NCBI GenBank assembly: GCA_001574975.1
Contig: KQ965732.1
Location: 940,131-1,004,130, forward strand
Direction of reading: 5' to 3'
Source of the DNA: Gonapodya prolifera JEL478
Lineage: Eukaryota > Monoblepharomycota > Monoblepharidomycetes > Monoblepharidales > Gonapodyaceae
Length of the DNA: 64,000 nucleotides
Below the pieces are notes generated by a model. The model was not told the origin of the DNA and did no database searches. It saw nothing but the letters and a program-made list of their open reading frames with translations. Of the stretch, positions 49,401-60,268 are shown piece by piece; positions within the stretch are counted from its first letter, which is position 1; the number at the start of each line of letters is the position of its first letter. Position numbers and translations under genes: made by a program.

Positions 49401-49450
49401 GCTTTAGTAACGCGGTGAGGACTCCCATAAAGGTGCGGGACTTGTTTTGA
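43417..49450 (+). CDS. CTF18: Ctf18, alternative clamp-loader large subunit
   Basis: Large subunit of the Ctf18-RFC complex, which loads PCNA for replication, checkpoint signalling and sister-chromatid cohesion. Start [13 protein letters not shown] at 43417. Roughly the first 600 residues are Ser/Pro/Asp-rich with poly-Asp and poly-Pro runs, then [34 protein letters not shown], Walker [30 protein letters not shown] across a junction and Walker [10 protein letters not shown]. The Ctf18-specific region follows: [48 protein letters not shown]. The C-terminus has [16 protein letters not shown] near the stop at 49450, the tail that binds Dcc1/Ctf8. The second intron (about 43787-44234) contains a GC-rich repeat and a long CT tract. 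A few middle exon borders are approximate. Confidence 0.93.
43830..44030 (+). repeat. GC-rich dispersed repeat, two tandem units, inside a Ctf18 intron
   Basis: Two units about 80 bases apart share CCCGAGGCCTAA-x-GCG-x-AGC, then CTGACCGAG and TCCGCCGGAGGCGA. GCGGAGCGAACCCGAG is shared exactly with the repeat in the epimerase intron at 15285-15430 (opposite strand). Confidence 0.6.
44040..44234 (+). repeat. long pyrimidine-rich tract before an intron acceptor
   Basis: About 190 bases of CT and CACT microsatellite-like sequence leading to the acceptor GCGCAG used by the third Ctf18 exon; probably the intron's polypyrimidine tract, expanded by slippage. Confidence 0.7.
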
Positions 49451-49805
49451 AGTGGACTGTTGGGGCAGAGTGATAGTGGAACGTGTATAGATTGTTCCGG
49501 GACAGCTGGTGCAATCAACAAAAAGTCGGGTGGCTTAGCTTTTTGTTCAGGGCATTGGATAATGTACTACCCAGATAGTTTACTGAAGTGAAATGTGAGA
49601 ATTATGTGATGGTGTGACCATGATGGACTGGATCGTAGGAAACGACGGTTCATTCACATTCAAACACCAGATGAGCTAGACTAGAAATTGGATGAAACAG
49701 AATCACAGCAAAAAAAAGAAAAAGAGAATGGATACAACGGAAAAGTCGGACCCAATCGTCCAAAAACTGCACCACTATTCATCGTTATCCAGGCGAGCGT
49801 TCCCC
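49451..49805. other. convergent 3' intergenic region
   Basis: 3' flanks of Ctf18 (+) and the DUF7918-like gene (-). A-rich at about 49700-49730. No gene supported. Confidence 0.45.
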
Positions 49806-51133
49806 TCACGTGAGATCAATGACCTCTACATCATCGGTTAGATCTATCACTTCCACCTTACCTCAGGCTTCACTTGCGGTTCATGTTTTCTGCGTTTTGC
49901 AGGTGGGTTTTCGGGTTCCACCACCACCTCGGGGTCAGCGTCGACATCAATCGCGGGGCATGTTCCTTTTCTGAATGGATTTACGTTTCTGAGACCCTGC
50001 AGACTTCACTGGAAGACTCGTTTCCTCCTTCACGATTGGTTTCTCATCTTTGAGGTCTTTATGCCAGTCACCTGAGCTCGTCGTACTCTTCTGAAGCCCT
50101 GGAAGAGACCCGTATGTAATCCCAAAGATCATAACTAGGTTTGTGCAGGGATTAGAGGAAGGAGAGGTGACTTTAGCTGAAACTCACAAGGGTAACGTTG
50201 GTGTTCATCGATTCGTACTCTGTGGCGACCGCATCATTTGGGTGTCTCCACGGTTTGACCTTCCCGTATCTTGGTACCCCGCACCGACATATGAAGCATT
50301 TTTGGCGCAGACAACATAGAATCGCAAATGCCTACCCCGTCGCCCGTAGCACGGTACCGACGTCCTTTTTTTTTGGAATTTTGTATGTGCCCACCACCGG
50401 CGCTGGGGCGTCAACAAGTGGCACCGACCTCTTCTGCGATCCTGTTCTTACTCGTGTCAGAATGACTGTAATTGTTCCAGCTCTGCCAACGCTCGTGGTT
50501 AACTCTATCCCAAGGAGTTTTCAGAACGATTCTTACTTGTGGCTGGCACAGTCGCTGCTCCCTCCATCAGCCTCTTCCAAGTCCGCCTCACTCGCTTTGG
50601 TGGGAACAAAAGAAAATTTCTGGCTTCCTTCTGCTGCCTCTCGGTGAGTAGCGTAATATCCAAATTTGGTTGCAGGTGACACCCAGTTGCCTACCAATAC
50701 CCCGTCGATCATCTGTTGGGTGCATGATTGTGTGTTGGGTATGGTCGCCTTGTAAATCATGCAGTCAACGTACCAACTCTGCCATTACTGAGGGCCAACC
50801 CTTTGATTTCTCGTTGGTTTCCTCAACTCGGACTTCATACTGTCTACCAAGTGGTGCTACTATGTACGACTTCACGTGGGTCGTATCGCCTTCTTCCTGA
50901 AAAGATTCATGCAAGGTGACAAAGCCATGGGCCCAAGTGTCGGACGCATTCACCTCGACTTGGCAAGAAAACTCCTTGAGCTCTTTCTTTCCAACTAAAA
51001 TCCTGACGCTAAAGGGCAGCAGGCCGGCATCGTCGACGTCCAATTGATTTGTCCAGGAGCTCTGGTGCTTGCCGGCAAAAATACTTGCTTCATTTATGCG
51101 CTTCCCAATTATGATAACGGTGGATTCCCCCAC
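49806..51133 (-). CDS. DUF7918-like protein with C-terminal SUMO-interaction-like motifs
   Basis: Matches the layout of a fungal family of unknown function: LLPFSVRILVGKKELKEF, then THVKSYIVAPLGRQYEVRVE, then MIDGVLVGNWVSPATKFGYY, then VGRAGTITVILTRVRTG, then VMIFGITYGSLPGL. The first coding exon seen begins after an acceptor at about 51134, so the true start lies upstream, probably near 51200-51400. The 3' part is unclear: one frame stops at 49947, while other frames carry PPAKRRKHE (a nuclear-signal-like cluster) and, right at the end, VEVIDLTDDVEVIDLT before TGA at 49806. Two VIDLT cores resemble SUMO-interaction motifs. How these pieces are spliced was not resolved. Nuclear location is inferred from the basic cluster. 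Confidence 0.6.
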
Positions 51134-51179
51134 CTAACCATAAACACCCCAACTATTCTATAGGGCTTCTCAGGTTGAA

Positions 51180-51797
51180 TGGAGTCCGATATGAACTCCC
51201 ATACACTGCAAACTTCTCAAGCTCACTCTGGTGCACGAGATGGTCCCTACGATGACGCCTACACTTGCTTCGCAGCGACCTGGTCCAAATGGCGGAGGTA
51301 GAGGTTTCCCGAAAGAAAGAGACGATACTGCCAGCGCTCTCCTACAGACTTGTGCGTATGTGGGGTCGCTACGAACTAGTGGAGGACGTGGTGTCTCAAT
51401 TTGCACCACCGAAAATCGATTAATTGATTGATAGCCCTGAGTATGTTGTGGAGTCAGTCCACATGATTTTTGTCTCAGCGATTATGATGTGTTTCAAGCT
51501 GTATGGAGTTAGAAATGTTTGAAGAGCACACAAAAAAAGAGGGATGGGATGCACTTTATGTGTTTGATCTGACGCACTGATAACGAAGAGCGGAGGCATC
51601 CAAAGACCAACCACACGGGAGAAAAGAAACAAAGCGCGGGCACGGACCGGAACAGCGTAGTCCTGCGCGACTCCAATCGACCTAATCGATCTGCTGCTCC
51701 ACAGGATACTAGGACAGTTTCAACCGTCCACAAGCATTAGAGTGGACCAGAACTTTGGGTTGAGTTTGGGATCGAGGGGGACCAGGCAGGCCAAGAA
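51180..51797. other. upstream regions of the DUF7918-like and homeodomain genes
   Basis: No confident exon. Probably contains the missing first exon and promoter of the DUF7918-like gene (-) and the promoter of the homeodomain gene (+). Confidence 0.4.
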
Positions 51798-54700
51798 ATG
51801 AGCAGCGCTGTGGACTGGATGGGCGGGGGCGATGTTAGGGGAGTGGGGGGTCTGGAGGGCGATGGCGTTGGAGTTGTTGGTGTTGGTGTTGGAGCAGTTG
51901 GCGTTGTGGGCGGACCATCGGGGCAATCGGGAGCGCACGGCGCACACAGCAGCACACATGCGCAGATGGAGTGGGCGCTTGCGCAGCAGACGATGGCGCA
52001 CGCGAACGCGCAACTGAGCCAACTCAACCAGCTGGGCAGCAACAACGCGCTTGCTCACCAGATGGCACTCGCTCACAACCAGCAGCAGCATCTATCGATT
52101 CCTATGAACAACCAAATGCTCTACGCTAACGACTTCAGCCATCAATCGATGCTCAATGCGGCACATCATATGGCACACTCGCAACATCTCCACCACAACA
52201 ACAGCAACTTGTCGTCTTTCCAGTCTCATCTCAGCCATATGAACTCAATCGCCCACTCCGTTGCTTTGAACAGCCCAGGCAGCCAGACTCAACATCACAT
52301 GCTCGGCGTAAATCACATGCAGAATCTCAACAATATCAGCCAACAGCAGCAGCAGCACCCGCACATCATGGGTCATCTCCAATACAACCAACACCACATG
52401 GTCGGTCAACAGCCCTTCCTGCCACTCCAACACTCGCCGGCCGACCTACCTCCATCTGCTCCTCCTCCCGTCCCACACCCGCAATCGATTCCTCTTCCTC
52501 AGCAACAACCTATCTCTCACCAACCTCTTCCCCAGCAAATACCACAACCGCAATCCCCTTACCACCTCTCCCCGCCACATTCCCTCACCCACTCCCCTGC
52601 CCACTCCCATTCCCCCTCACCTTCCAACACACCTCCCACGACTCCTCTACCCCATTCGCAACCAAATTCCCCATACCCTCGGCGTGAATCTATACGTCGT
52701 CCCAAACCTCCCCCCATCCGGACTCCCCACAGACCGATCGACCCAGGTCCGGGGTCAGCGGGACCTCACTCGACATCGGCCCATTCGGCGTCGGCGCCGC
52801 CTCACTCAGCCTCACCGTTTGGTCTGGCCCAGTACGGAACGCCCACACTGCCGTTTGCGGCGAATACCCCAGGGGTGAGTCTCTCGCGCTGCCATGTAGA
52901 CAGCCAGTGCGAGCACTGACGGCTTTGTGCCTGAACCATTCCATCTCTCACCACGTCCCAGGTCCCACCCCCTCACTCGGCCCAAGTCCCCGGGCAAGCC
53001 CCACTGTCGGCTCACCCAGGCCTGTCTGCGTCCGGCCGTGGTCCCAACTCTGCCCACTTAACACCCTCGACACCCGCTGGGGGTCCGGCCTTCCCCTTCC
53101 CCCCACCTCTGATGTCGCCGTCTCACATTTCGCACCCACTGACCCCATCGTCGCAGTTTCCACCGCCCCTGGGCCCCCCGCTGACACCGTCGCAGTCGTT
53201 CTCGTTCGGCCTCGCCCCCCACCAGCCGGGAGGTCAGCCTAGGACGCCCACATCCGCGCACGGGGAGGCAGGCGTGGTGGCTCACCTTGCTGCTCAGGCC
53301 CAGGCCCAGGCCGCGCATGCCGCTCACGCCGCTGCGGCCGCCCAGGCCCACGCTCAGGCAGCCCAGGCAGTCCAAGCAGCTCACTCTGCCGCGGTGCAGC
53401 CAGCAATGCATTCACTGGCGGGGTGGAGCCCCGCGCACCTTCCTGTGGGCGCCTCGGCCGTTGCAGCCGCGGTTGGTGGACAAGGGCTTATGGCAACTCC
53501 CCCTCACCCTGGGCCCATGCCTGGTCCCGTCGCAATGCCGGTCCAGGCGCCGCTGTCTGGCTCATCGACGGCGTCGGTGTCAACAACTTCCACTGTGCCT
53601 TTTCCGGTCCCGAGTGGTGCCCCCACCGGTGCCCCCCCTTCAACCACTGCCGCAACGGCGTCGTCCGCCCCAGCGCGCAAGAACCCCCCCGAACTGCAGT
53701 TCATCAACTCTACTCCCTCAGAGTTTGCAGAGCTGGGCAGGGCGCCAAGCATGCGTCGTAAGCGTGTCAAGACGACTGAGGTCCAGAGTAAGAAGCTCGA
53801 CGAGGTTTGGGAGAAGGAGCCCAATTTGGACGCTAAAGGCAGGCAGAGGATCGCACAGGAGCTCGGTGGGTACCCAGCACAGTTGGTGCGCACAAAATTG
53901 TCGTTAACGTTCTTGTGTCCCCCAATCGATCCCAATACTCACGCACATCCGTCCACCCGATGTTCATACTCCTTGGTGCAAGCAGACTTAACACCGCGCG
54001 CAGTGACTGCATACTTCCAGAACAAGAAGGCGGCCGCTAAGGCGGCGCAAACTGGGAAAGCACAAGACGGGGAAGACGAGGATGACGACGGTAGGTCGGA
54101 AGATGCGGAGTTGATGGGGGTTGTCATAAAACAAGGTCTTCAGCGGAACAACGCGGAGGGAGCCTCGATTTGGAATGGGTCTGACACGTTCCAACTCCAC
54201 GTTCCCGTTCCCCTTGTCCCGTTCCACAGATTCCATGCACGTCGACTCGTCCTACTTGCAGCCACCAGCCTCCGCAAGCCCCGAATCTTACTCGTCCTCA
54301 CTCCCAAAGCCATCCCCCGGTACGTCCGCCTCCAACACCCCACCCACCCCTCCTATACCCATCACCCGCCGGAGATCCGCACAAGCGTCCCACACTCAAC
54401 CCTCGGGAACACCTACATTGCCCCCCGCAGAAGACTGGGAATCGGGGACACCGACGGGGTCCCGTGCCACAACACCCGGCCGGCCCCCGCTATCACTCAA
54501 GCGTGCAGCTGGTAATGCAGCGACCACCGAGGGTGACGCCCTCCATGCCCACCTTGCCGAGCGCGCTGGCGCCGGGTCCGTGTCCCCACACGTGGCTCCT
54601 GCGGGGCTTCCCGGTTCAGCGGCGGCGAGCCCTGCTCATCCTTCTCCCACAAGACCACACAAGGTACCTATGTCGCCCCAGGTGCTACTGGCGAGGATGG

Positions 54701-57151
54701 CGAGGGGTAAGGCCGCCGCAGCGAGCGCAGGGGCCACGCCAACCCATCCCGGCCCAGATGGGGTGGTGCCACCGAGTCCAGCAGAAACGCTTGCCGGACG
54801 GATGGCAACGCTGAGCACACATGTGCCACTGGAAGGTGGACAGGGTGCTGCAGGGGGGATAACGAAACATGTTGCTCTGGCACAGGAAAGTACCGCCAAG
54901 GGTCAGCAAGGGGTACAACAGGGGCAACAAGGAGCGCAGCCAGGGGAACAAGCTCAACAGCAAGGTCAACAACCGGGATTTGGCTTTGTGGCTGCGACAG
55001 GCCAAACAGGCAAAGTAGGGGTGGGCATGGGTTCAGCACCAATGGGGTTTGTCCCCGTGCAGGTTGGCGGACAGGTTGGGCAGTTCGGTGTGGGACAGAT
55101 CGGACAGATCGGACAGATTGGACAGATAGGACAGATCGGTCAGATGGGACAAATGGGACAGTTTGTCATGACTCCTCAGGGGCCCGTAATGTTGGTTCCT
55201 GGACCTCTGCCAGTCCAACCACAGGGGCAGCAGCAACAGCAACAACAGCAGGCAACCCATGGTGTGAATCAGCAACTACCTCAGACAGGCACACCTCAGC
55301 AGCAAACTGTGTCCACACCAACAACTCAATCCCAGTCCCAACCCCAGATGGCGCAAGGCGTCATCCAGTCCCAGCTTGGGGCGCCTGGCCAGATGTTCGC
55401 TTTCAGCCCGTCAGGTCAGATGGTCGCCGTCCAAGGGCAACATCCTGGTGCCCTAGTCGCCGTACCGCAACCAAGTACACATTTGGGATACGCCTCCATA
55501 AACGGTCAGATTGTAGCTCTTGCAGCGCCCCCTGGTATGGGTGTACCAGGGCAGGCTGTCACAATGGCGCAGAGCGGGCCCGGACCGAACACGGGTGGTC
55601 TGGTTTTTGTTGCAGGGGGCGGTCCAGCGCAGGCCCAACAGGGAGGAGGAGTGGCCCAGCCTATGGTTGCAGTGGATGCAGCAGGCAACGTGGTTGGTCT
55701 GGCGCAGCCCCACGGTCACCCACAGCAGGGACAGATGGGCATCATCGCCGGGCAGCCGGTTGCCATTGCGGGACAACAGCAAGCGGGTACGGTGCAAGTA
55801 ACTGGACCGAATGGACAACCCATGGTCGTCACGCAGGCAGGGCAGATGCAGCAGGGTCTCGTCGGACTTCCCCATGGGGTGCAATTAAGGCCTGGGGTAA
55901 TGGGGATGGGACTACAGGGAATGGTTGGAGTGCCCGTGGGAGGGCAGCCGATGCTTGTGGCGGATGCAAATGGACAGATGATGTTGTGAGTACAGATTAC
56001 GTTGGCCGTTGGCCTTTCGTGTGAGATCATAGACAGATTCTAATCGCGAACATCATTGCGATCCCAGCATCGACCCTTCGCAGCAACTCACAGGCGCTGT
56101 TCAACAACAGACACAACCACAAATAGTTTTCTTCAAGTCTGGCCCCGACGGTGCAACTTTCCAACCCACCATTGGCATACCTCCAACTTCAGCCTCCCCG
56201 GCGATGATATCGGCCTCCCCTGCAGCGATTCAACTTCCTTTGGCCCAGATGTCTATTCCCGCGGAGAGAGCCGGCTCGAGTTCGGCCACCTCGCCTTCTG
56301 CTTCCGCCGTCGCTTCCCCCATCTCATCGCCAGGGCCTCAGACGCGTGTTCTTCACAGAACATCGAGTCGGACGAACGTGCTTGGGGGTGGCGCGGCGAG
56401 GACGGCAAGTCCCTCCGGCGCTCACAAACGGAATTCTGGTGCTTTTGGGCTTTCTTCATCCCAGACACAGAAGAACATGCTTCTCGCCCGCGTGGTCAGC
56501 AACCCGGACATGCTCGCGCAATTTGGGAACGAGGTGACGCTGGCCCAGGTTGAGAGGGACACAGCAAATCGGATGGATCAAGATCCGATCAAGGTTGACG
56601 AGGATGGCAGCGGTGTTGCAAAAGCGGCAGAGTCTCCTGCTGTGGACGTGAACGCGCACACACTGGCGGTCGATCCAAGCAACCCTTCGTTTTTGGCGTT
56701 CGGGAGCATTGATCCATTGTTTGGGGAGGACTTCTTGTTGACTGAACAAACAGACTTGGAGGCACGTTTGTCACCAACCACGTCTAGGGACTCGGATACA
56801 TTCTTTGACGTGCGTTCAGGTGCTAGCTCGGGCGGTGGATTCGACAGCATGACGTTTACCCAGACATCCATGCAAGTGAAGTTACCGAATCCTCCACTCG
56901 CTTTTTCGGGTCGGACTACGGATAGCTCACGTGATACGATCTCATCTATGTGGACCGAATCGTACATTTCGGCAGGTCTTGCACTGCAGCAACGACGCGT
57001 GGAAGAATTAGCGGGGTCGACCGGAGATGTTGGAATGGTTTACGAGGATACTGCAAATCAAGATTGGAACTCGATGGACTTTGAGCATTTAGTGGATTTT
57101 GATGGAAACGAGCGAAAGAGTTTGGAGATCATTTCAGAAAATCCTTCTTGA
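51798..57151 (+). CDS. giant low-complexity protein with a divergent homeodomain
   Basis: 1641 residues from five exons: 51798-52874, 52962-53865, 53986-54090, 54230-55985, 56068-57151; phases agree at every join. The first 660 residues are His/Gln/Ser/Pro-rich and then Ala-rich. A 60-residue homeodomain spans the intron at 53866-53985: RRKRVKTTEVQSKKLDEVW, then RQRIAQELDLTPRAVTAYF, then QNKKAAAK. Conserved positions present are L16, L26, L40, V45, F49, Q50 and N51. Position 20 is Trp instead of Phe, 48 is Tyr instead of the near-invariant Trp, and 53 is Lys instead of Arg. Downstream are Gln/Gly-rich stretches, a GQI repeat run, and an acidic Ser/Asp-rich end that could activate transcription. 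A sequence-specific DNA-binding regulator is likely; its targets are unknown. Confidence 0.85.
55093..55161 (+). repeat. 9-base coding tandem repeat (GQI/GQM)
   Basis: About seven copies of GGACAGATC-like units inside the homeodomain protein gene, encoding GQI or GQM triplets. Likely length-variable between strains. Confidence 0.85.
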
Positions 57152-57359
57152 TAAGTGAATGGAATGGCGCATTCAAGCAAGAAACTTTTAGATGCGATTC
57201 CTGTTGTACAAAGGGTCGTGTATAGTCTTTATATCGGCAAAGTGTTTCATGCATAGTCCGTCGTCTGGATGTTTTTGTTTAGTCCCCCATTTATGTTAAA
57301 ATATAGTGAACTTGGTCTCAAAAGGATTCCGATTGTCAACAACAAAGTTCCACAAGCTC
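57152..57359. other. convergent 3' spacer
   Basis: 208 bases between the homeodomain gene (+) and the glycosyltransferase gene (-). Nothing else seen. Confidence 0.4.
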
Positions 57360-58748
57360 CTAACGATCCGTGGTCTCTCGGGTGCTTTGTGCAACTTGCG
57401 CAGCACCACGCAACCGCTCCTCAACACGTTGCTTTATAGCGGCCCATTTTCTGTGCATCGATCTTTTGCTTTCCCTGTTCCAGGGCTTTTCGGATACGAA
57501 GTGGTAGACTTTCATGAAACGCATCTTAGCCTCGAGCTCGTATCCAACTGCTCCTTTCAAGCTCCTGGCATTGTAGACGGTAGGAAGTCGAAAATAGCGT
57601 TTGCGCTTCTCAAAAAAGTGCAGTAGGAGCTCCTGGGAAGGACAACACGGTCTCGAAGGAACGTTGGAAAGTTCGTCCAGAAGCTCTGAAAACGTTGTGT
57701 TGGACGGGTTGAGAACGACAAGGCCCGAATTCAATCCCGACCATCCAGGCAGCATCCAACCTTGAGCAAACGGATCATTTCGTTTTCGTACAATCTGGTT
57801 GTTCGGTATGGATCCGTACTCAGGAGTTCGCCAGAACTGTATTTTTTCGATTGGGGGGATGTGTTTTTCAGCGACTTCCGTGCTCGACCCGACTTCCGCA
57901 TCGTCATCCAAATCGGGATCTTCTCCCGACGATTCCTGAGGGTGGGAAGATAAATATCGGAACTCCCAATCACTCAATGGGCATGCTGATATCTCGGGCA
58001 TTAAGAATAGTTCGTCAATGTTCTTCAGAACAAGCATATCCGAGTCCAGTGAGATGATCTTGGCGTAGTCGTCCAATTGCCAAGCGCGAAGTTTTGCCCA
58101 TAACATTCCATCCCGTCGTTTCATTTTAACTTGCGTTTCGGCGGTTCTCTTATCGTAGAACCGGTCGAACTTCTTTGAAATGTCGATTGGCGTAATAGTG
58201 TACGTCCGAACGCCCAGCGAATGCAGCTGTCCGCGAATGCTGCTATCCACATTGGAAATTAACGCAACCATATCTGCGCGGGGATGCGTTTCCCACACTG
58301 ATTGGAAAAGTGTCAGACTTCCCCATAGTTGGGCAGTTCCGAATATCAGTGTTACGTAGGCGTTTGGGAACAGCTGAGGCGGACTCCCTGGGTCTGACAT
58401 CAGTATTGGCGGTGATTTTGTTCCCGATATGTGAGGCATATCTCTGCTGGTCGGAACCCTTCCAAACGACATTGGTTTCTGTCCACCAAAGTTGTCACGG
58501 GAATCGGGCTCGCGTTTATGTCGCGCCAAGGAGGCTTCCGGATTCACATCAGCGCCCAGCGGTAGCCATCGGCTTCCCGCGACGCCCCGCACCGTTGATG
58601 TCGATTGCTTCACCGACCCTCTTGCGAGCACCACCACCAAGATGAGAGCGAGGCATACTTCCAGTTTTGAAAAACGCCGCATCCAGCGCCCGATTGTAAC
58701 GGAGGGAGATATCCTCGGCATGGGCGAATGCTTCAACTTTGGAATCAT
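57360..58748 (-). CDS. family 8 glycosyltransferase, type II membrane protein
   Basis: Single exon, up to 462 residues. N-terminal signal anchor KLEVCLALILVVVLARG after basic residues predicts Golgi or ER lumenal orientation. Catalytic part: YVTLIFGTAQLWGSLTLFQS, then GMLWAKLRAWQLDDYAKIIS, then LDSDMLVLKNIDELF with the DxD metal motif (DSD), then GWSGLNSGLVVLNPS and ELLLHFFEKRKR. This is the GT8 glycogenin/GATL-like layout, using a UDP-sugar donor; the acceptor is unknown. An acidic insertion (EDPDLDDDAEVGSSTEV) interrupts the middle. Met at 58748 directly follows a stop of the upstream frame, so the real start may be a later Met (58682, MRRFSKLEV). Confidence 0.87.
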   Translation of the reverse strand: MIPKLKHSPMPRISPSVTIGRWMRRFSKLEVCLALILVVVLARGSVKQSTSTVRGVAGSRWLPLGADVNPEASLARHKREPDSRDNFGGQKPMSFGRVPTSRDMPHISGTKSPPILMSDPGSPPQLFPNAYVTLIFGTAQLWGSLTLFQSVWETHPRADMVALISNVDSSIRGQLHSLGVRTYTITPIDISKKFDRFYDKRTAETQVKMKRRDGMLWAKLRAWQLDDYAKIISLDSDMLVLKNIDELFLMPEISACPLSDWEFRYLSSHPQESSGEDPDLDDDAEVGSSTEVAEKHIPPIEKIQFWRTPEYGSIPNNQIVRKRNDPFAQGWMLPGWSGLNSGLVVLNPSNTTFSELLDELSNVPSRPCCPSQELLLHFFEKRKRYFRLPTVYNARSLKGAVGYELEAKMRFMKVYHFVSEKPWNRESKRSMHRKWAAIKQRVEERLRGAAQVAQSTRETTDR

Positions 58749-58761
58749 TTATGTGTGCACT

Positions 58762-60268
58762 TCAACTCCAATCAAATCTTCTAACAATTGGCAAATGGTA
58801 TCATTTGGTATGTACCCTTTCTCCATTTTTAACCGCGAAAACGGCCTGCAGAACCTAATAAAGTATTCGATTGAGAAATATTCGTGGTAGGGAACATCGC
58901 GAATTATGGTAACCTGATCACTCACCTTTTCGTGCTCCCATGAGCCAAGGTCCAACTTGTCACAAAGTAACGCGAGCCTCTTCTGGAATTCCTCCTTCGT
59001 CTCTCCCCTGAGAACTTTGAGTTTTACACGTGAAGTTGGGAGGAGGATGTTGACGATAAAGTGCACGTCAACCTCCGACTTGTGTGGCGCATCGGCCGCG
59101 GCGAGCCGAGGTTTTGTAATTTGAGCAAGAGTAGAAGTTGGTGTGGGTTCATTTCGGCTCAGAGCATGAGGCGAGACGACAGGAGGAGTTTCCGTGATAG
59201 CGTGGGCAGCATTTCGCGACAAATTTGGCGCAACACGCGTGGAGGTTCCGTGACCGAGTGGACAGCGCTCCGTGACAAACTCGTCGCAACACATGGTGGC
59301 GGTTCCGTGACTAAGTGGGCAGCATTTCGTGACAAACTCGGTGCAACACGTGGTGGGTATTCTGCGACTGCCTGTACAGGGTTCCGTGACAAACTCGGCA
59401 CAACACTTGAAGGGTTTTCCGTGACTGAATGGACAACGTTCCGTGATATACTCGGCGCACGCGATGGGAGTTCCGTGACTGAGTGGAAAGCATTCCGTGA
59501 CACAATTGAAGAAACACGTGCTGGGTTGTCGCTTTGAGCCCGTGAGCTTGTCCTTTCCACTGGCCTCTCACGCACACTTAATGGAGACGAGATTTGGGAT
59601 GAGATCGTGCTGTCCAACAGACCCTCCCGTTGTTGATTTTTCACCAGGCCGATAAACGGCGCAGAAATTCCAGACTTGGGCGATGGCGTCACCATCACAT
59701 GTTCCTATTCGCTCACGGATTTGCGAACCTTTCTGCATTCTTCCTCAAGCTGTGTAATGCGCTGCTCTCCCGTAGATGCCAGGCTTTCCCACGCGCGAAC
59801 CTCCTCTTTCAACGTGGTGAATCGAGACATCAGTTCATTCTTTTCCTCTTGCAGTTCGACAGTGCGTGATTCGGCCTCCTTCGATTGAAGGCGCAGCTGC
59901 TTCAACTCCAATTCCTCCGCGTCCGACAAGACTTGGGAACGCTTATCCAGTTGATTCCGTAGAGCTGCGGCCTCCTTTTGATAGAGACGAGCTTTGCATG
60001 ATGCTTCCTCGAGACGCTTCTGCAGATCGTTGCGCTCCTCTTCCATCATACGCGACACGTCTGCGTTGTGAGCCAGCAGAGCACGCAGCTGCCAGTTTTC
60101 CTCTGACAGACGGACTGACAGGTTTCTGATTGTATGAAAGTCCCTGGCAAAGTCCGGAAACCGCTCTGGCTGTTTAGGCACCGGGTGGTACATCCATCCT
60201 CCAACAAATGGCACGGGAAATTGAAATTCGCGTTGAGGTTGGAGGGGGTTCGACTGTGATGGAATCAT
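58762..60268 (-). CDS. coiled-coil protein with 19-residue tandem repeats
   Basis: Three parts appear to belong to one gene. (1) 60268-59708: Pro-rich start MIPSQSNPLQPQREF, then about 120 residues of coiled coil (LSEENWQLRALLAHNADV, EEERNDLQKRLEEASCKARL). (2) 59695-59190: Ser-rich stretch, then repeats of SLSRNAVHSVTEPP type, encoded by 57-base units. (3) 59170-58762: VDVHFIVNILLPTSRVKLKV then GETKEEFQKRLALLCDKLDL, a small alpha/beta pattern that could be PB1-like. Between parts 1 and 2 there is an in-frame TAG (59705-59707), so either a short intron is removed, two genes abut, or the stop is real. Parts 2 and 3 lie in different frames. No family recognised; boundaries are uncertain. Confidence 0.5.
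59188..59520 (-). repeat. 57-base coding tandem repeat array
   Basis: Five to six units whose + strand core is GTTCCGTGACTGAGTGG followed by CATTCCGTGACAAACTCGG and CAACACG. Spacing between successive cores is about 57, 57, 57 and 54 bases, but 56 between the two units nearest the 3' end of the gene. Confidence 0.8.
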
